From Dromaius novaehollandiae (lineage: Eukaryota; Chordata; Aves; Casuariiformes; Dromaiidae), in NCBI RefSeq assembly GCF_036370855.1, contig NC_088099.1, positions 17,761,501 to 17,825,500 of the forward strand: a stretch of DNA of 64,000 nucleotides, given 5' to 3'. The notes under the pieces were generated by a model. The model was given only the letters and a program-made list of their open reading frames with translations, did not search any database and had not been told where the DNA came from. The position numbers and the translations under genes were made by a program. Positions 1 to 13,225 of this stretch are shown here, piece by piece (position 1 is the stretch's first letter; every line of letters starts with the position of its first letter).

Positions 1-2424
1 TTTATAACCATCAGAGTAATCCTAAACAAATCCTGAAACTTTAATGGGAGTCATTTTAGCATATTTCCTGTAATTTGTAATATTTATTTTGATATACGTT
101 CAGAAAGTTTATGTAATATTTTTCATGCATGGGCTACTTTTGGCAAAATAGAGAGATCTTCACATGCATACAAATTTGCTATTATGATTGGCTGAGCTTT
201 AATAAATGATTTGTAATACCAAATATTGGACATGTGTTTGGAACAGACACGTGCCAGGACCGCATTACCCAGTGCTCCAGCATGGAAATATCTGCTTACT
301 GCAGACGACCTGACCTTAGCTGGCCTTCATGTGACCGCTGCAAGAAATAGTTATGACTTGTAGCCCTGCTTTCTACTCAGAAAGTTTTTCCAGACTACAC
401 AAGATTGTGGCTTTAAGGGCCAGATTTATCACTTACACCCTTTCTTACACTCTGTGTCTCTCATTTTCCTGCATAAAAAGATCAAAAGAAAGGTATAAAA
501 GAAAGGTATAAAAGACTCTAACTGGTGGGAAACAGTGACTACTTGACAGTATTTTATTCTATATCTGAACACTCTTTGCAGAATGTGAAAAGCACTGGAA
601 AACAGGGCAAGAAGCTGATATCGCTGTCACTCATGTAAAATTAGAGAAATTCTATTTCATCAGAGAGAGTGATTCTGAGTTAAGGTGTGGATCTGAATCT
701 GGCTTGTCATGTCATTAGGAAGAGTGATTCATTTTTGCAATTCATTAAAAATACTGAAGGAAAAAATGAAAACTGCATTTAGGTAAGAAACACTTAGAAA
801 TGGGAGTTTCCACTGTACTTGCATTGCTACCCATGAGAAAACAGTGTCCTATGTTAACTAAACATAAATAGGGATTGCTTTGTATTAAATGTATTTTTTC
901 ACAAAGATCAAACTTTTCAAATGAACTGAAACAATTTTCTGGAAATATGAGAGAAAGTGTCACAGTGCCTAACACCTTTAACCTGGTCAGTCCCTTTCCC
1001 CTCACAGGTCCCATCCACAGTCTCGGTAGCCCTGCTCGGGAGGAAGATGTCCCCTTCTCCCAACCCGGTGTGTGATCCTCCTAGGCTTTGGTACATTACT
1101 GATCTCTGTTTGTCAAAGAGATTTTCTGCTGGACATGGCTTGTCTTAGTCTCAGTTACTTAGTCTCTGGGCAGCTGCAGAAATGACTTGTATCACCCACA
1201 TTCTTCATATGGCTGCATCTGATTTTCTTGGACCAGGAATGGTGGAAAGGAAGCATATTTAAGGGGAATTCTGTGTAGGTATACCCCGAACAAAACACAG
1301 ACCTGTATGGTGAAAATACCTAGAAAAAGATGTGGTGGTTTCCAGATATGCAGTTATAAAGATTTTCTCTTGGGCAGTCCATCTGGTAACTCGCACCCTG
1401 TCACTCACTGAAACTGAGCTGAGGAGCGTGCAGGGAGGTGCTGAGGAGTATCGGACCCTCTGTACTTGTACAGCCGCATGCTGAGATACATCAGGGAACT
1501 GATCCTGGTCAAAATTAGACAACAAAAACAGTAGCTAGTTTTCAGCCAGCTCTGTTCTGGCCTCCTGAGCTGGTGTTTGCACCCAGGAGGCAGCTGGGCA
1601 AGTGGCTGGAGGTTTGGTGTCAGGCTGCCCCTTGGGCTCTAACATGGAGTTTTGCTGAGCTAAGGCGACTGAGTAACCAGACCCTAACTGGAGAGATGAT
1701 CCAACGTCTTTTATTCATGTGCTGCCATTTCCCAGTTCCTCATGACAGAACTCTCGGTTAAGGCAGCAGATCTAATAAAGAAAATGAATATTGACCTTCA
1801 TACAAAGTGTGTCCTTCACTCTCTGCCAAATCTCTTGGTCCTTAACTTAACTGATTAAACACCCTCACAGAAACAAAAATCAAGTTATCAGAAACCCAAG
1901 AAATCTCTGCGAGGGTCAGCTTGTCAGGATGCAAAGCACACGTGTGAGAAGTGAGGCTGAAGTCCCCATGGAGACGGCTCCTGCTGGAGTGCACATCTTC
2001 AAGCACCCCTTGGCAAGGGGCAGGGGTACCTTTGAAAGGCAGGGCGATCAGTGTGATGTCTGCAAAGAAGTGCCTTGGCAGCTGCAGGAGTTTCTCTTTG
2101 AGGAGGTGTTCAAAAACTCGTCTGGCTTGAGTGAAGGGAATTTCTGTTTCTCTGGCTGCTGACCTACAGGACACTTTGGCTATCCCTGATCTGCCCTATG
2201 AGTGTGCAGCTGCATTAGCTGTTGCCCATGTAACTCTGGGGCAAAAGCAGGGGGGTTCAAAGTACTCCTTGGCTGAGTGTGGAGCAGCTTTGCTACAGGT
2301 GAGGAGTCTGAACTTCGCATCTATGTCTCATACTGTAGTAGCTACCCTAGTGTTTACTGCTAGGGGAATGTGTTCACGTAGCAAAAAACTGATGACACCT
2401 GGCCTGAACTAACACATCTCTTTT
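1..2424. other. Unassigned AT-rich sequence
   Basis: There is no gene, RNA or clear mobile element apart from the 13-bp duplication. An open frame of 110 codons on the minus strand (1842-2174) has no start context, splice partner or known domain. Confidence 0.6.
488..513. repeat. Two-copy 13-bp tandem repeat
   Basis: GAAAGGTATAAAA occurs twice head to tail without mismatch. It contains a TATAAAA core in both copies, but no transcript evidence accompanies it. Confidence 0.8.
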
Positions 2425-2550
2425 AGGGCACATCTATACACCAAGTAGGTCAAATTCAACTAAAATCAGGTTAGAAAGTATGCTGGATTCAAACTAATTT
2501 TAAACCACACACTTTGCACATTGCAAAGTTGTGCATCACAGGAACATGTG
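2425..2550. repeat. Possible old DNA-transposon remnant
   Basis: The segment has the wording of a common sauropsid interspersed repeat (GGGCACATCTATACACCAAG, then alternating AATTC/TAATTTTAAACCAC blocks). I recognise the style but cannot name a family, and no terminal inverted repeats are clear. Confidence 0.25.
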
Positions 2551-2555
2551 ATGTA

Positions 2556-3322
2556 TAACAAAGAGAAATGCGAAGTCCTGCACCTGGGGAGGAATAACTC
2601 CATGTACCAGTGCAGGCTGGGGGGCCACTAACTGGAAATCAGCTCTGCAGAAAAGTCTGGGCGGTCCTGGTGGACCACAGGTTGAACAGGAGCCAGCAAT
2701 GTACCCTCAGGGCTAAGAAGGCCAGCGGTATCCTGGGCTGCATTAGGAGAAGTGTTGCCAGCAAGTTGAGGGAGGTGATCTTTCCCCTCTACTCAACTCT
2801 AGTGAGACACATCGGGAGTGCTGGGTCCAGTACTGGTCTTCTGAGTACAAGAGAGACATGGACATACTGGAGTGAGTTCAGGGAAGGGCCACAAAGATGA
2901 TAAAGGGATTGGATCATCTCTCGTATGAGGAGAGACTGAGAGAGCTGGGACTGCTTAGCTTAGAGAAGAGAGGGCTCAGGAGGATCTTATCAATCTGTAT
3001 AAATACCTGATGCGAGGGTGTAGAGAGGATGGGGCCAGACTCTTCCCAGTGCTGCCCAGTGACAGGATGAGAGGCAACGGGCACAAACTGAAACACAGGA
3101 AATTCCACCTGAACAGAAGAAAACACTTTTGGACTGTGAGGGTGGTGCACACTGGACCAGGCTGCACAGAGAGGTTGTGCAGTCTCCATCCTCATAGGCA
3201 TTCAAAACCCAACTGGACACAGTCCTGGGCGACCAGCTCAAGCTGACGCTGACTGAGCCGGGAGGTTGGACCAGACGAACTCCAGAGGTGCCCCCAACCC
3301 CAGCTGTGCTGTGACTGGGTGA
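2556..3322 (+). mobile_element. CR1 LINE, 5'-truncated, 3' end of ORF2 plus 3' UTR
   Basis: The sequence reads as a decayed C terminus of the CR1 reverse transcriptase ORF. It includes the stretch encoding Arg-Ala-Thr-Lys-Met-Ile-Lys-Gly and [12 protein letters not shown], followed by the typical CR1 3' region with GAGGTTGGACCAGACGAACT near 3262. Several in-frame stops and frame changes show it is dead. It is about 770 bp long with the 5' end missing, as is usual for CR1. It points to a bird or other sauropsid genome. Confidence 0.9.
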
Positions 3323-6300
3323 ACATTGCCACTGCAGCCAGCAGTGGCTCATCCCTAACAAAGGGAACTGTTTGCAGGTGCCACTCTCAGGGCAGTTACT
3401 TTATTTTCTAGCACCATCTAGTGGGTAGATACGCCACAAAAACAGCCTTCATGCACATTTCATATTAGGAAAATGTTTCCCCATTATTACAGGTTTAAAC
3501 AAACAGTTATAAAAGCTTTCAGTTGACCTCTAATCTTTTTTTCCATTCATCCTTATTAGCATTGTTTCATGAAATGATGTATTAATATATGAACAAGAAA
3601 TCTTTCCCATTTCCCAGAGGCATGGGAGCTGCTGAAGAGCACCAGAAAATCTCAGTTTAACATCCTTTCATAGGAACTTGGCTGGACAGGCACTGAAAGA
3701 AATAGAAGATTTTCTAAGAAAAAAATATATGTTTGACAAAGCTGCTACTGATCTAATTTTGCTGCCTGAAATACACTGGACAAGCCAGCTGTAAGCAGAT
3801 ATGAAAAAAGAAAACATGCATTTTCTTTTATTTATAGCACGGCTGTCACATGCAGAAAAAGTGCCAGAATTTTCTTGGCAGTTTTTTCCCCCTGTTTTAA
3901 AAAACATGCACAAATAGTAAACAGAGAACAGATAAAGCTTAGCCATAGCAGACTGGAATATATAAAAAGAGGCAGTGAATAGCAAGACTGCATAAAACGC
4001 CTGAGCACTCCTGTGACCTAAACTGGGTTTGTAAATTGTGATTAAACCAAACAACACTTCAGCTAAGCTTCAACATAGTTTTCCCTGTCAGTGTATGGAG
4101 AAGCAAGTACCTGTGGCTGTTTCCCACTCTGTTCTCCCAGTATAACCGTTGTGGAGGCATTTCTCATTAACACCCAGATTGCCCAGCAATAATTTCTGAC
4201 TCTGTAGTAGGCACACCCATAGCAGTGAGGTGCAAATGTGCCATACCTCTCTGTTCACCACCTTGACAACAGCCAGTTGTCTGATATACTCCTTTCAGAC
4301 TATACGATTATCACACCAGTCCATCTAGACACAGATCCCCATTTTTTCCAAAGTAGCCTGAAGGCCAGACTGGAAATGGATCTGAAAGGCACTGGATATA
4401 CTGGCTGGAGTAGCCTCAGAAGAGCCCTGGAGTTCACTTTTAATCCAGAAACGATGGATGATCTGCCACAGGAACAGAGCTGACATGCTGGGCTCACTGT
4501 ATGACTGTATCCTATTTGCCACCTCATCTAGGCCTTGTCAAAGGTTAAGGAGATGGGACCCACAGCAGCTGGATGCAACTCTAAAGTCTGATTGCCTGGG
4601 CTCCACCGTGGGTCACCTGTCTGTCCTGACTAGCAGGTATTTTCCAGCAGGAGCTCAGACCTGCTACTGGTTTGCCTGGTTCAACTCCAAATGTGGATGA
4701 CAAGCAAGCCTGTTTGTTTTCAGCCAAGGGAGACATGCAAATTTAGGTGCTGCCTGAAGACATATATGGGAAAAAACACAGAGAGGAGAAGTGGGTCCCT
4801 GCTCGCGTAGGGGAACTCCTCATGGCTCAGGGCCGCAGGCTGCTCCCTCCAGTGGTGCTGCACCAAGGGAGCTGGCGGAGCTCCTGGAGGCAGCGCTGCA
4901 GAGGTGAAGCACTCTGCTGCAGGGATGTCCCCAAGCATGGGAGCTTTCAGCACAGATGTTTTTCTGGCCTGGTTACCAGCTGACAAGCTCATTTTTTTCA
5001 GAAAGGCCTTACAGGAAAAGTTTGTAAAAACACCACCCTCAGTTTCACAGAATACTTTCTAGCAGTGATGCTTGTAATTATTTTTGCTATTTACTAGCAA
5101 AAAGATATTCCTTCTACCTGCCAGTTCACAATTTCAGATTGGGCTTTTACTGTCTCCATCGCCATCAGAGCATTTTAAAATGTCACTTACACATGACCAT
5201 CACCTTTGCTGCAGATTACCACTACCTTTCACATCCTCTCAGCTGCTAAGCCTCTGGGTCATTTATAAGTACTTGGCATTTAGTAACTAGTAGGCATTAG
5301 GGTCCAGATGGTACAGGAAACATCTGTTTTAGCTCTGATGGGAAACCTGCTGGTTTTTATCGTTACTGTTAGCAGGTATCGCTGCAGGATGCACAGGTGT
5401 AACTAATTCAGATCTCAAATATCTGATTGTTTTTCACTCACTTGCACTCCCCTGCACTAGGCCAGTGATGTCAAAAATATGCAAATTATTATCTACCTAG
5501 TCCAGTGGCTTTCCCCTCACTGATCCCAAAGGTGCTCTATCCACAAGTGTACACTGCTGAAGCATTACTGGCCTTCATAGACTTGTACCTTATTCACTCA
5601 GACTTGAAGCAGAATTGGGTTCTGGATTTCAGAGAGTTGGAAAAAGCTTTTCCTTTGTGTTTGTGCAGAGGCTGTTTCTGTGAAACACTTGCATTTCTGT
5701 TACCGCTGTGTATTATCATTACGGAGTGATTAAATGCCATCTGTTTTACCAGTATTCTTCCAGACTACCTGGTTAATGCAAGTTTTATGTTGACTTCTGG
5801 GGAATTATTTCCAATTCTTGCCAAATCAGAGAAGAATTCACCCACTTTATGTAAGCATATGTTGTAAATCACTCGTGCAAGAATCAGTTGCAGAGCCGCA
5901 GAGAACGCAATCAGAAAAAGGCATTTGGCTGGATTCTGCATTGCACTGATCTACCAGCACTAAACAGTCTTCTGGGAGAAGATTGTTAGAGGCACTGCCA
6001 AAGGAACAGAAATGCTTGGGTCCCTGTGTAAGTGATTCCTGCTTTGGAAACCCCCCTGGAGGCTACTGCAGCTGGCACAAGCACAGGCTTTCACCCAGTT
6101 AGTGAGTTGGCTTCTTTGGCTCTGACCAGACCTGTGCTTGCAAACCCCAAAGGCTCATTTTTCTGCACCTTATTTCAGTTTTTCCCAAGCATAGAAGATC
6201 TAGTCTCCAGGATTCAGCTGAATGTTTTTTTGTGAGCAGAATTGCACCCAGTTTGTACAGTGGTGATGTAAACGTCAACCTCAAATAATTAGTGCATGTG

Positions 6301-9300
6301 GCCAGTTAATCATCTAGCTGGTTCCAGGTGGAAACATGCCAAGACATTTCTCTTGTAGTGAGGCCATTACAGTTGTATTTTATTTGCATTGGATGTTTAA
6401 ATATTTCTGTGTCCCAGTCACACTTTCCCCCACTAATTCTTGAAAGTGTTATACACGTTTTGGATGGAGCTGAGCAGAAAATATTTTTGATTAATAGATA
6501 AATTTGCAGCAGTTTTAGAGCAATCAATTTGGGTCAAGTTTGAGAAATTAATTTGACAAAAAAAAGGGGGAGAAAATCTGGAAAGCATCTTGATGTTTCA
6601 TTTAAAACTGATATTTTCATTTTGAAATTGGAATATATTTAAAAATGAAAAATTCATATCAGCCCCAAGCACCTCTTTCCAGTTAGCACCTGAAAAAAAA
6701 TTCCTGTTCACCCATTATTATTCATTATCATCTGACAGAAGATACACTTATTTCAATGCTCTTACCTGTTTATACTTGCACAAGAGCACGGTGTATATAA
6801 ATACCCTGCCAACACGCATGTATATTTAGCATATGACAAATACCTAATTGTGAATAAACTCTCCGATCAGACTCTTCTGGTCATGTTCTGACTTCTGTTT
6901 GCTTGTTCATTATTCATAAGCATTTGCTGAATAACACAAACAATTTTCAGACTATGAGTTTTCTGGGAATCATTCACTTCAGCTATTCACTATTCATCTT
7001 TTGTGGTGGAAGACTGGCTGCTTAAACCACACAGTGGTTTTCCCCTAATTCCTCTCTGGGTATTTATAAACAGTAAAATGAAGACGGACGAATTGTGAAT
7101 GCTTTCCTTTGATTGTGAAGACCCTTGTTTGCATGCCTATGTGGGCATATGTCCCAAGAGCAGCATTGCCCGGAACCATGTGCATCCGTATAAACACACT
7201 GAAATTTGGGCTTTGGGGAGAGATCTATTAAAATAAGGGAGCACAGTACACTGGAACCACGTTTCAGGGCATTCAACCTACTGCTTATGTGGCTTGGACG
7301 GAAACTGGCAGTTCTGATCTTGGCTTTACAGTGTGCAATAAAGCTGCTTGTTTTCACTCTGCCTACCTGCTACCTTCTCCCCACATGCACATCTCTCCTA
7401 CCAACAGGGCGGTCTGTTTGGGTGGCTTGCTCCTAGCCGCTGAATCCCTGGGTAGGGCCGTAATGCCAACATTAGAAGTCATTAGAAAAGGAGGGACTGA
7501 GAGATCTTAATCACTGAAGTTTATCTGCAAAGGATAAAACTCTTAAGCCCCACTGAGCTGATATAAACCACATGGGAATGTTTCCATTCCCACGTGGAAT
7601 AGCTTTGTGGACAGGTGCTAAGCAAAGTGAAGAGCATGCCGTGGCAGTGCTGGGGCACTCCTTTCGCTTGCTCAGAGCCCCTGGCAGAGAAGAAGCTTGG
7701 AGCAGAAAAGCACTGCAGAGGGTCTCTTGTGGGGTTCTCTCCTACATTACACAAATATGAGAAGAGCCAGCTCTTCAGCCCTTCCTGAGTACTGATATTC
7801 TCCCTGCATCTAGATAATGTCAAAGATCGACAAAATCTTTTCAGGCTACGTGCACTGGGGCTTGGATTTCTAGGTAGAAAAAGCAGCTAGGTGTTGCTTG
7901 CTGTTGCTCACCTGCTTCTGAAAAAGATTTAAGGTCACCTGATTTAAATCAGGACCTTATTTTAGTAGGTGTGTTTTCTTTTTTTAGGCTGAGAGTGGGA
8001 GAAGATGAACAGTTTTTATATTTCGCTAATCACAGACTTTTTCTCTTCGTGGGCTGACTCTGCCCGTGAAAACCTTCACGTGAGTTTGTGCTGTCACAGG
8101 GCTCCAGTGTTTCCTGGGGCATCGTGCCTCTGCTGTTCAGACTGGCAGTGGGCTGCCATTTTACTTCCTTCACTGAAGAAAACACGCAGCCCTTGCATAG
8201 CCATGGCAGGTCAGCACCATGGGCCCTGGCCAAGCACCTCTGAAACGAGGCCTGACGAAGCAAGACAACGGTGGATTCCTACCAGGCTGGCTGCAAAAAG
8301 CCTGTCTAGTTCCACATGATAGTGAGGCATTTTCAGAATTACCTGGGAGCGATACATAGAGCTAAGGAGACTAAGTGAATGACTGTGATGTACTGAACTA
8401 GATTTTATTAGTATTTTCCAAATAGATATTCTTCTGGTAAGTGCTTCTATCCTGCCACCACTAGTACTGTCCTGCTCAGTCAGCACATACTGAGCTCCTC
8501 TGGAGAGTGTGAAAACTTTGGGCACTTGGGGAACTGTAAAGTAAAAATCTCCTGAGGTGTCTCCGGAGTTTTGAGAACACAGCAAGTGTCTGGGGATTTT
8601 GCAGATTGCACATATATAGTTGCTTAAATGTGCTAGTTCTGGAGGCCATATCCTTTTTTTATCCTGGGCCTAGACAACAGTGATATCCTGTGGTAGGGAA
8701 TGACAGACTTGCTGCCAGTTAAGATGTCCATTTTCTGTAATACGTTTTGACTTGGCTCTGTCTATGTATCTATTCCAAAGTTTATTACAGATCCCATCAT
8801 CATCGTAAATGAGCAGATGCAGAAAGGGGAGTTTCCACGGTGATGTGCTAAGCAAGTAGTGTTTGATCTAACCAGTTTCTGTTCTAAGCTTTTCTGTGTC
8901 TGTAACTTAATAAAATCGCTAATTGGATTGTGGATCCTGTTGAGTGGACGTTGTTACTGCCACAGAAGGACACCAGCCCTGACCTCAGAGGGCGCAGAAC
9001 ATAAACCTGCTTCAGAGAGTACCTTCTGCACCCACTGCAAGTACATGAACAGTGATTCTTCCTCAGTTCCCTGCAATGTTTTTCATTGGCAGACGCCAAT
9101 GTGTTTTGCAAAGGTGATCAGATTAATTATACCCATTCAAAGACAGAGGCACCAGCACGCAGGGAGGAAAACCAGTCATAAACTGAGGACTAACCATAGG
9201 GTGGCTTTGCACAACACCCTGCTCCATCCTGAGAGCACGCTGTGCGGGAGGTCAGGAGGGCTGCGGATGCGCTTTGGATATGCTGGCACCTGCATCCCGT

Positions 9301-12300
9301 GGTGGGTCAGAGCTGCACTCACGGGGCAAAGGGCAGAGCAAGAGGTCAGAAGCAGTGGGGGCTGTGCTTGTCATTCCTTCCCCAAAACGATGCAAGGGAG
9401 CTGGGGGGATTAGGAGAGAAAGGGAAGCACCACCATAGGCACCAGGAGAAAGAAATGACTTCAAATGTAGTAGATTTTACAAAACATAAGAAACAGCACA
9501 GACACTGTCAGAAAACATCTCTAGAAAGAGGGAATAAATAAGGACCATGTACTTCCCAGGCTAAGGACTAAATACTGTAAATTTAGAAAAATAAGACTTT
9601 TGGTAAGGAGTCTCTGCATTTTGGGGTGAAGCAGTGTTTGGAGGGTGTCAGGCAAGGTGCCCTTCTCTTGTGGTTGTGACTCCCAGGTTGTTATATTAGC
9701 AAGCGGAGAAGGGCTGGATTAGCCAGTTGAAGGCGGGGCTTCGGAGGAGGAATGGTTTCCTGCACACACAAATCTTCCTCCATCTCCAGCAAGAAAAGAA
9801 TCTGAAGTTGGGACAGTCAAAAAGAGCAAACATTTCTTTAGCATATGTAGTATGAGTGCCAAAAATTTTGAAGGAGTTAAGGTCAATGGCTGTACTGCCC
9901 AAGGACTGAGAGAGGTGAGGGTGCTGGTGGGCGGCAGCTCCTCCGCAAACTCTCATTAAGGTAAGTCCAACGATACTGTCATGTTACACCCAAAGTCCTC
10001 AGATGAGAGCACTTATTCCTCTGCAGATGCATTGGTGAAAACTTTGACGGAGCTGGCCAGCTAGTGCGCCAAAGAGCTATACTTGATTCGACTTACTTGT
10101 TTGATGAGGTACAAGTTTCCATTTTCGCCATGCAATGTCTGTAAACCCGTGACCTTGCTAAAGAAATAAAATAAAAAAAAAAATAAAACAAGGTCTCATT
10201 TTGTGTCCATGTGCAAGATTACTTCAACAGTCAGTTTTCAACCACAGTCAACAAAGTACCTTATGTTTATTGGGGCAGATTTTCCATTATATATACAGAT
10301 TTTTTTAAAATATGAAAGGTCATTTTGAGAGCCCGCAATGCCACCCTGTTACATAGGCCTAACAGAATTTCAGGAAATGTTTAATTTGTGTACCGTGTTG
10401 AAAGCTCTCTCAAACAAAGTGTGCATCATTTAATTTATTTATAGAACTCCTTGCTTCTCCTAAGTATACTTTTGTTCTTTCTCTCAGCTAAGAAAGCCTT
10501 ACTTTCTTTTATAGTCAATTTTTTAATATTTTATAGTGAATGTTAAGGGGTAATCAAACTTGATCAAACCAAAGAAGAATGCCTGGCATTTTCTGTCTTC
10601 TTTTTGTTTTTTGGTGTTAGTCTGAAAAGGCTTTCTTGAGGTCTTGGAAAAACACAAGGACTGCAAAAACCCAAAAGGCTAGAAAGACTAAACTAAAAGG
10701 CTCCCACAATATCTACTTTGATGGACTACAGAGAGTGCAGGCCCACGAAACCTTCAGTAGTACCTGAGCAGCCTCCTTGAAAATGTAGAATTGGTTAAAT
10801 ATGTCTGAGGGCAGAGCTGAGCCTTGTGTCCTGTTCCCTGCCAAGGGCTTGAGCCTGCTCTGCTGAGGTCAGACCCATAAAGAGAGGTAAGGAAAGGCTG
10901 CAAAACAGGGCTCTTGGCTATGCTGGGTGCACTTCAAGAATTTAATTTGGCCATGGAAATATTCCCAGCACAGCAGTATTCCCCCTCATTAACGGAGGGA
11001 ATATCACTGTAACCCATAACCTCTGTAGGGGAGGAATTAACTTTTAAACTGAGCACTGCATTTGGATAGGAAATGAGCTTAGTGGGGTCTGTGCGCTAAG
11101 GAATGCGGTGTGCTTTGATACAAACATGCTTTCAAGTTCCAGCCTGAGCATGGAGTAACAACAGCGAAACACAGACCAGAAACGAGTTACTAAGAAGTGG
11201 ATTCTAGTTTAAAAAATACCCCTATCAGAGTATTATTTCTTCCCTGGATGCTCTAGTGTAATTTAATTGTGTTTATTACTAAAATAATTATTGAAATGAA
11301 CCATGGAGATTATTTTTCCAGATGGAGAGTGTAAGAGAAGATCTTTCAAGCAGCTTTGCATTATTTGTGAGCAGGTACTTCTGTGCAAAGCCCCCTTTAG
11401 ACGTGCAGAAGCGCTGGTCTGCTTGTACCTCCCTGTGCGGGTCACCAGCAAGCACAGCCACAGCGAAGCTGGTACGGGCTTGCTAGGCAAGGTGGCAGGA
11501 TTTGGGGCCCCTTGTGGGGTTTGTACCCAGGAGTTAAGCAAGACTTTACTTCATTTAGTCTTGGAATTAGTTGCTTTGTGTGTGTTTGGTTCAGGCTATG
11601 AAAAATAAAATAAAAAAGATAGAGCTTGGTTATTCCTTCAGGTTGTTTTTAATCTTAACAGAAATAAACAACAAAAAAAGAGAGTTAAAACCTAAAATTG
11701 AATCTCTTTTTTGACCATTCATTTTTTTTTGCATGGTAATTTGGCAGAATATACTCTGATGTTTTCAAGTTGTCAAACAAACATGCTTCTCTTGAATAAT
11801 TTATTTGACAAATCTGAAGTAACATTTTCTGATATTTGCTCTGTAATATTGGACATCTGTGGTGAAAGGATAAATTGGAGTCCCGAAAATATTCTTTCAA
11901 CACTCACATAGCTTACTGGAACTGCAAGTACAATTTCTGCCAGTTAATACAGCTGAAGCATAACATTTTTATGACATTCCCAGTCATTTAATATGTTTTC
12001 TTTCTAACTGAAATGTGGCTCATCTGCTAAATGAACTAAGAATTAGCTTAATCCTTTTTGGAGCATTTCTAAGTCCAGATCACTCTTCTTGGGAGATTTC
12101 ATAAGCCTTAAGAAGTTCCAAATTCTCATCAGATCTTTCAAAGCAAAACGTGTCCAACTTTGATTTTACATATGTATAAAACATTATTATTATTTTCAAT
12201 TTCTGACTGAAGCATTTCCAGTTACATCCTTTTTTGATTAGATGAAATTTTGCCTCGCTTTTTACAGAAGAATGTAGAGTCTGGGTACATGTATAAGAGC

Positions 12301-12583
12301 ACATGTCACCCTGTTTTTCTTAGGGTTTTTTTTTTCCTGGTTGCTTTTCATCATTGTTGGAGAGGACTCATGAAAAGGAGAAAAGAAGTTTGATATTTCA
12401 AGGTAATATTTTAATTAAGCACCATGCATGCTTGGTTTTTCATACTGAGGAATTTTTACTGCCATTTTAGGAGCTTCAGTACAAGCCCAGTGCCTCTAAT
12501 GGCATTGTTTTTTTCAGGTGAAATTCCTGTCCATGTTCTGCCATAAATTCCTGTATTCCAAGTGTCACTGCAGCATCCCAGAT
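3323..12583. other. Unassigned intergenic or intronic sequence
   Basis: Open frames are short and lack recognisable domains. The longest (8859-9413, plus) has random-looking Cys/His/Arg-rich composition. A-rich simple sequence occurs at about 10160-10190. Apart from the 7.94 kb palindrome I see no structure. Confidence 0.6.
7931..7958. repeat. 16-bp perfect palindrome inside an imperfect 28-bp inverted repeat
   Basis: CCTGATTTAAATCAGG (7938-7953) is its own reverse complement. It is extended by AAGGT (7931-7935) and ACCTT (7954-7958), with two unpaired bases (CA, 7936-7937) on one side. Confidence 0.85.
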
Positions 12584-13220
12584 TGTTATGGAAGTTAGGC
12601 CTGTCGGCCACCATAACAGGGCTCGACCCTAGGTTCCCGCAGAAAAGTTCAGAGTCAAATCAAAACAAATCAGATAATTTTAATCACGCGTGTGCCGTAA
12701 TTACAGCTCGAGCTGGGTGCCTCCGAAGAGGGACCCTAACATAAACAAATTCTGGGTAATTATAGTCTTTTCGACTTACATTTCCCACCCCTCACGTGAT
12801 AGTTAGACCAATAATAATTTTTTGGTCTGGGGTCTCCTGCTCCTCATTGGGTCTCATCGTCATTCTGAGGCAAGCTGTTTTTCTCCTTATTCTTGTTTTT
12901 TGCAGTCTCTGATGACGGTCGTACCTCTGTTTTTGTTGGGTCTGGCGGTTGTCTCCCAAGGTCTTATTTTTCCCCATTGTTTTGGCGTCTTCCCTCTCGG
13001 AGTTGGTGACACAGGTGCGCAGACTGCGTGTGGCTCCCCTATCTTCCCAGCCTGAATGAGCTCTGAGGCACTATTTTTTATTAAACTAAGTAAAGATTCG
13101 TTACTTTTCCCATGCTTGGCCTAAGGCTTCAGCAAATCTAGCCACTCATGCTAAGCAAGTTTTATATAAGTTGTGCTAAGCAGCCATTTCTAGACAGTTT
13201 CAATTCACTATTCTTTAACA
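12584..13220. mobile_element. Solo LTR of an endogenous retrovirus, 637 bp
   Basis: The element starts TGTTATGG and ends TTCTTTAACA, giving TGTT...AACA inverted termini with the TG/CA ends of retroviral LTRs. The 5-bp sequence CAGAT flanks both ends (12579-12583 and 13221-13225), a perfect target-site duplication. No gag, pol or env remnant lies inside, so this is a solo LTR left by recombination. On the minus strand a TATATAAAA stretch is followed by an AATAAA about 70-80 bp later, which hints at minus orientation, but the U3/R/U5 layout is not certain. A 5-bp duplication fits class III or class I elements. Confidence 0.8.
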
Positions 13221-13225
13221 CAGAT

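Noticed and set aside
1842..2174. 110-codon minus-strand frame with a helical-looking segment
   Set aside because: It has no recognisable family, no consistent splice partners, and lies near repeat-like sequence; it is not supportable as an exon.
8859..9413. 184-codon plus-strand open frame
   Set aside because: No domain, signal or splice context was recognised, and its Cys/His/Arg/Ser-rich composition looks like a chance frame.
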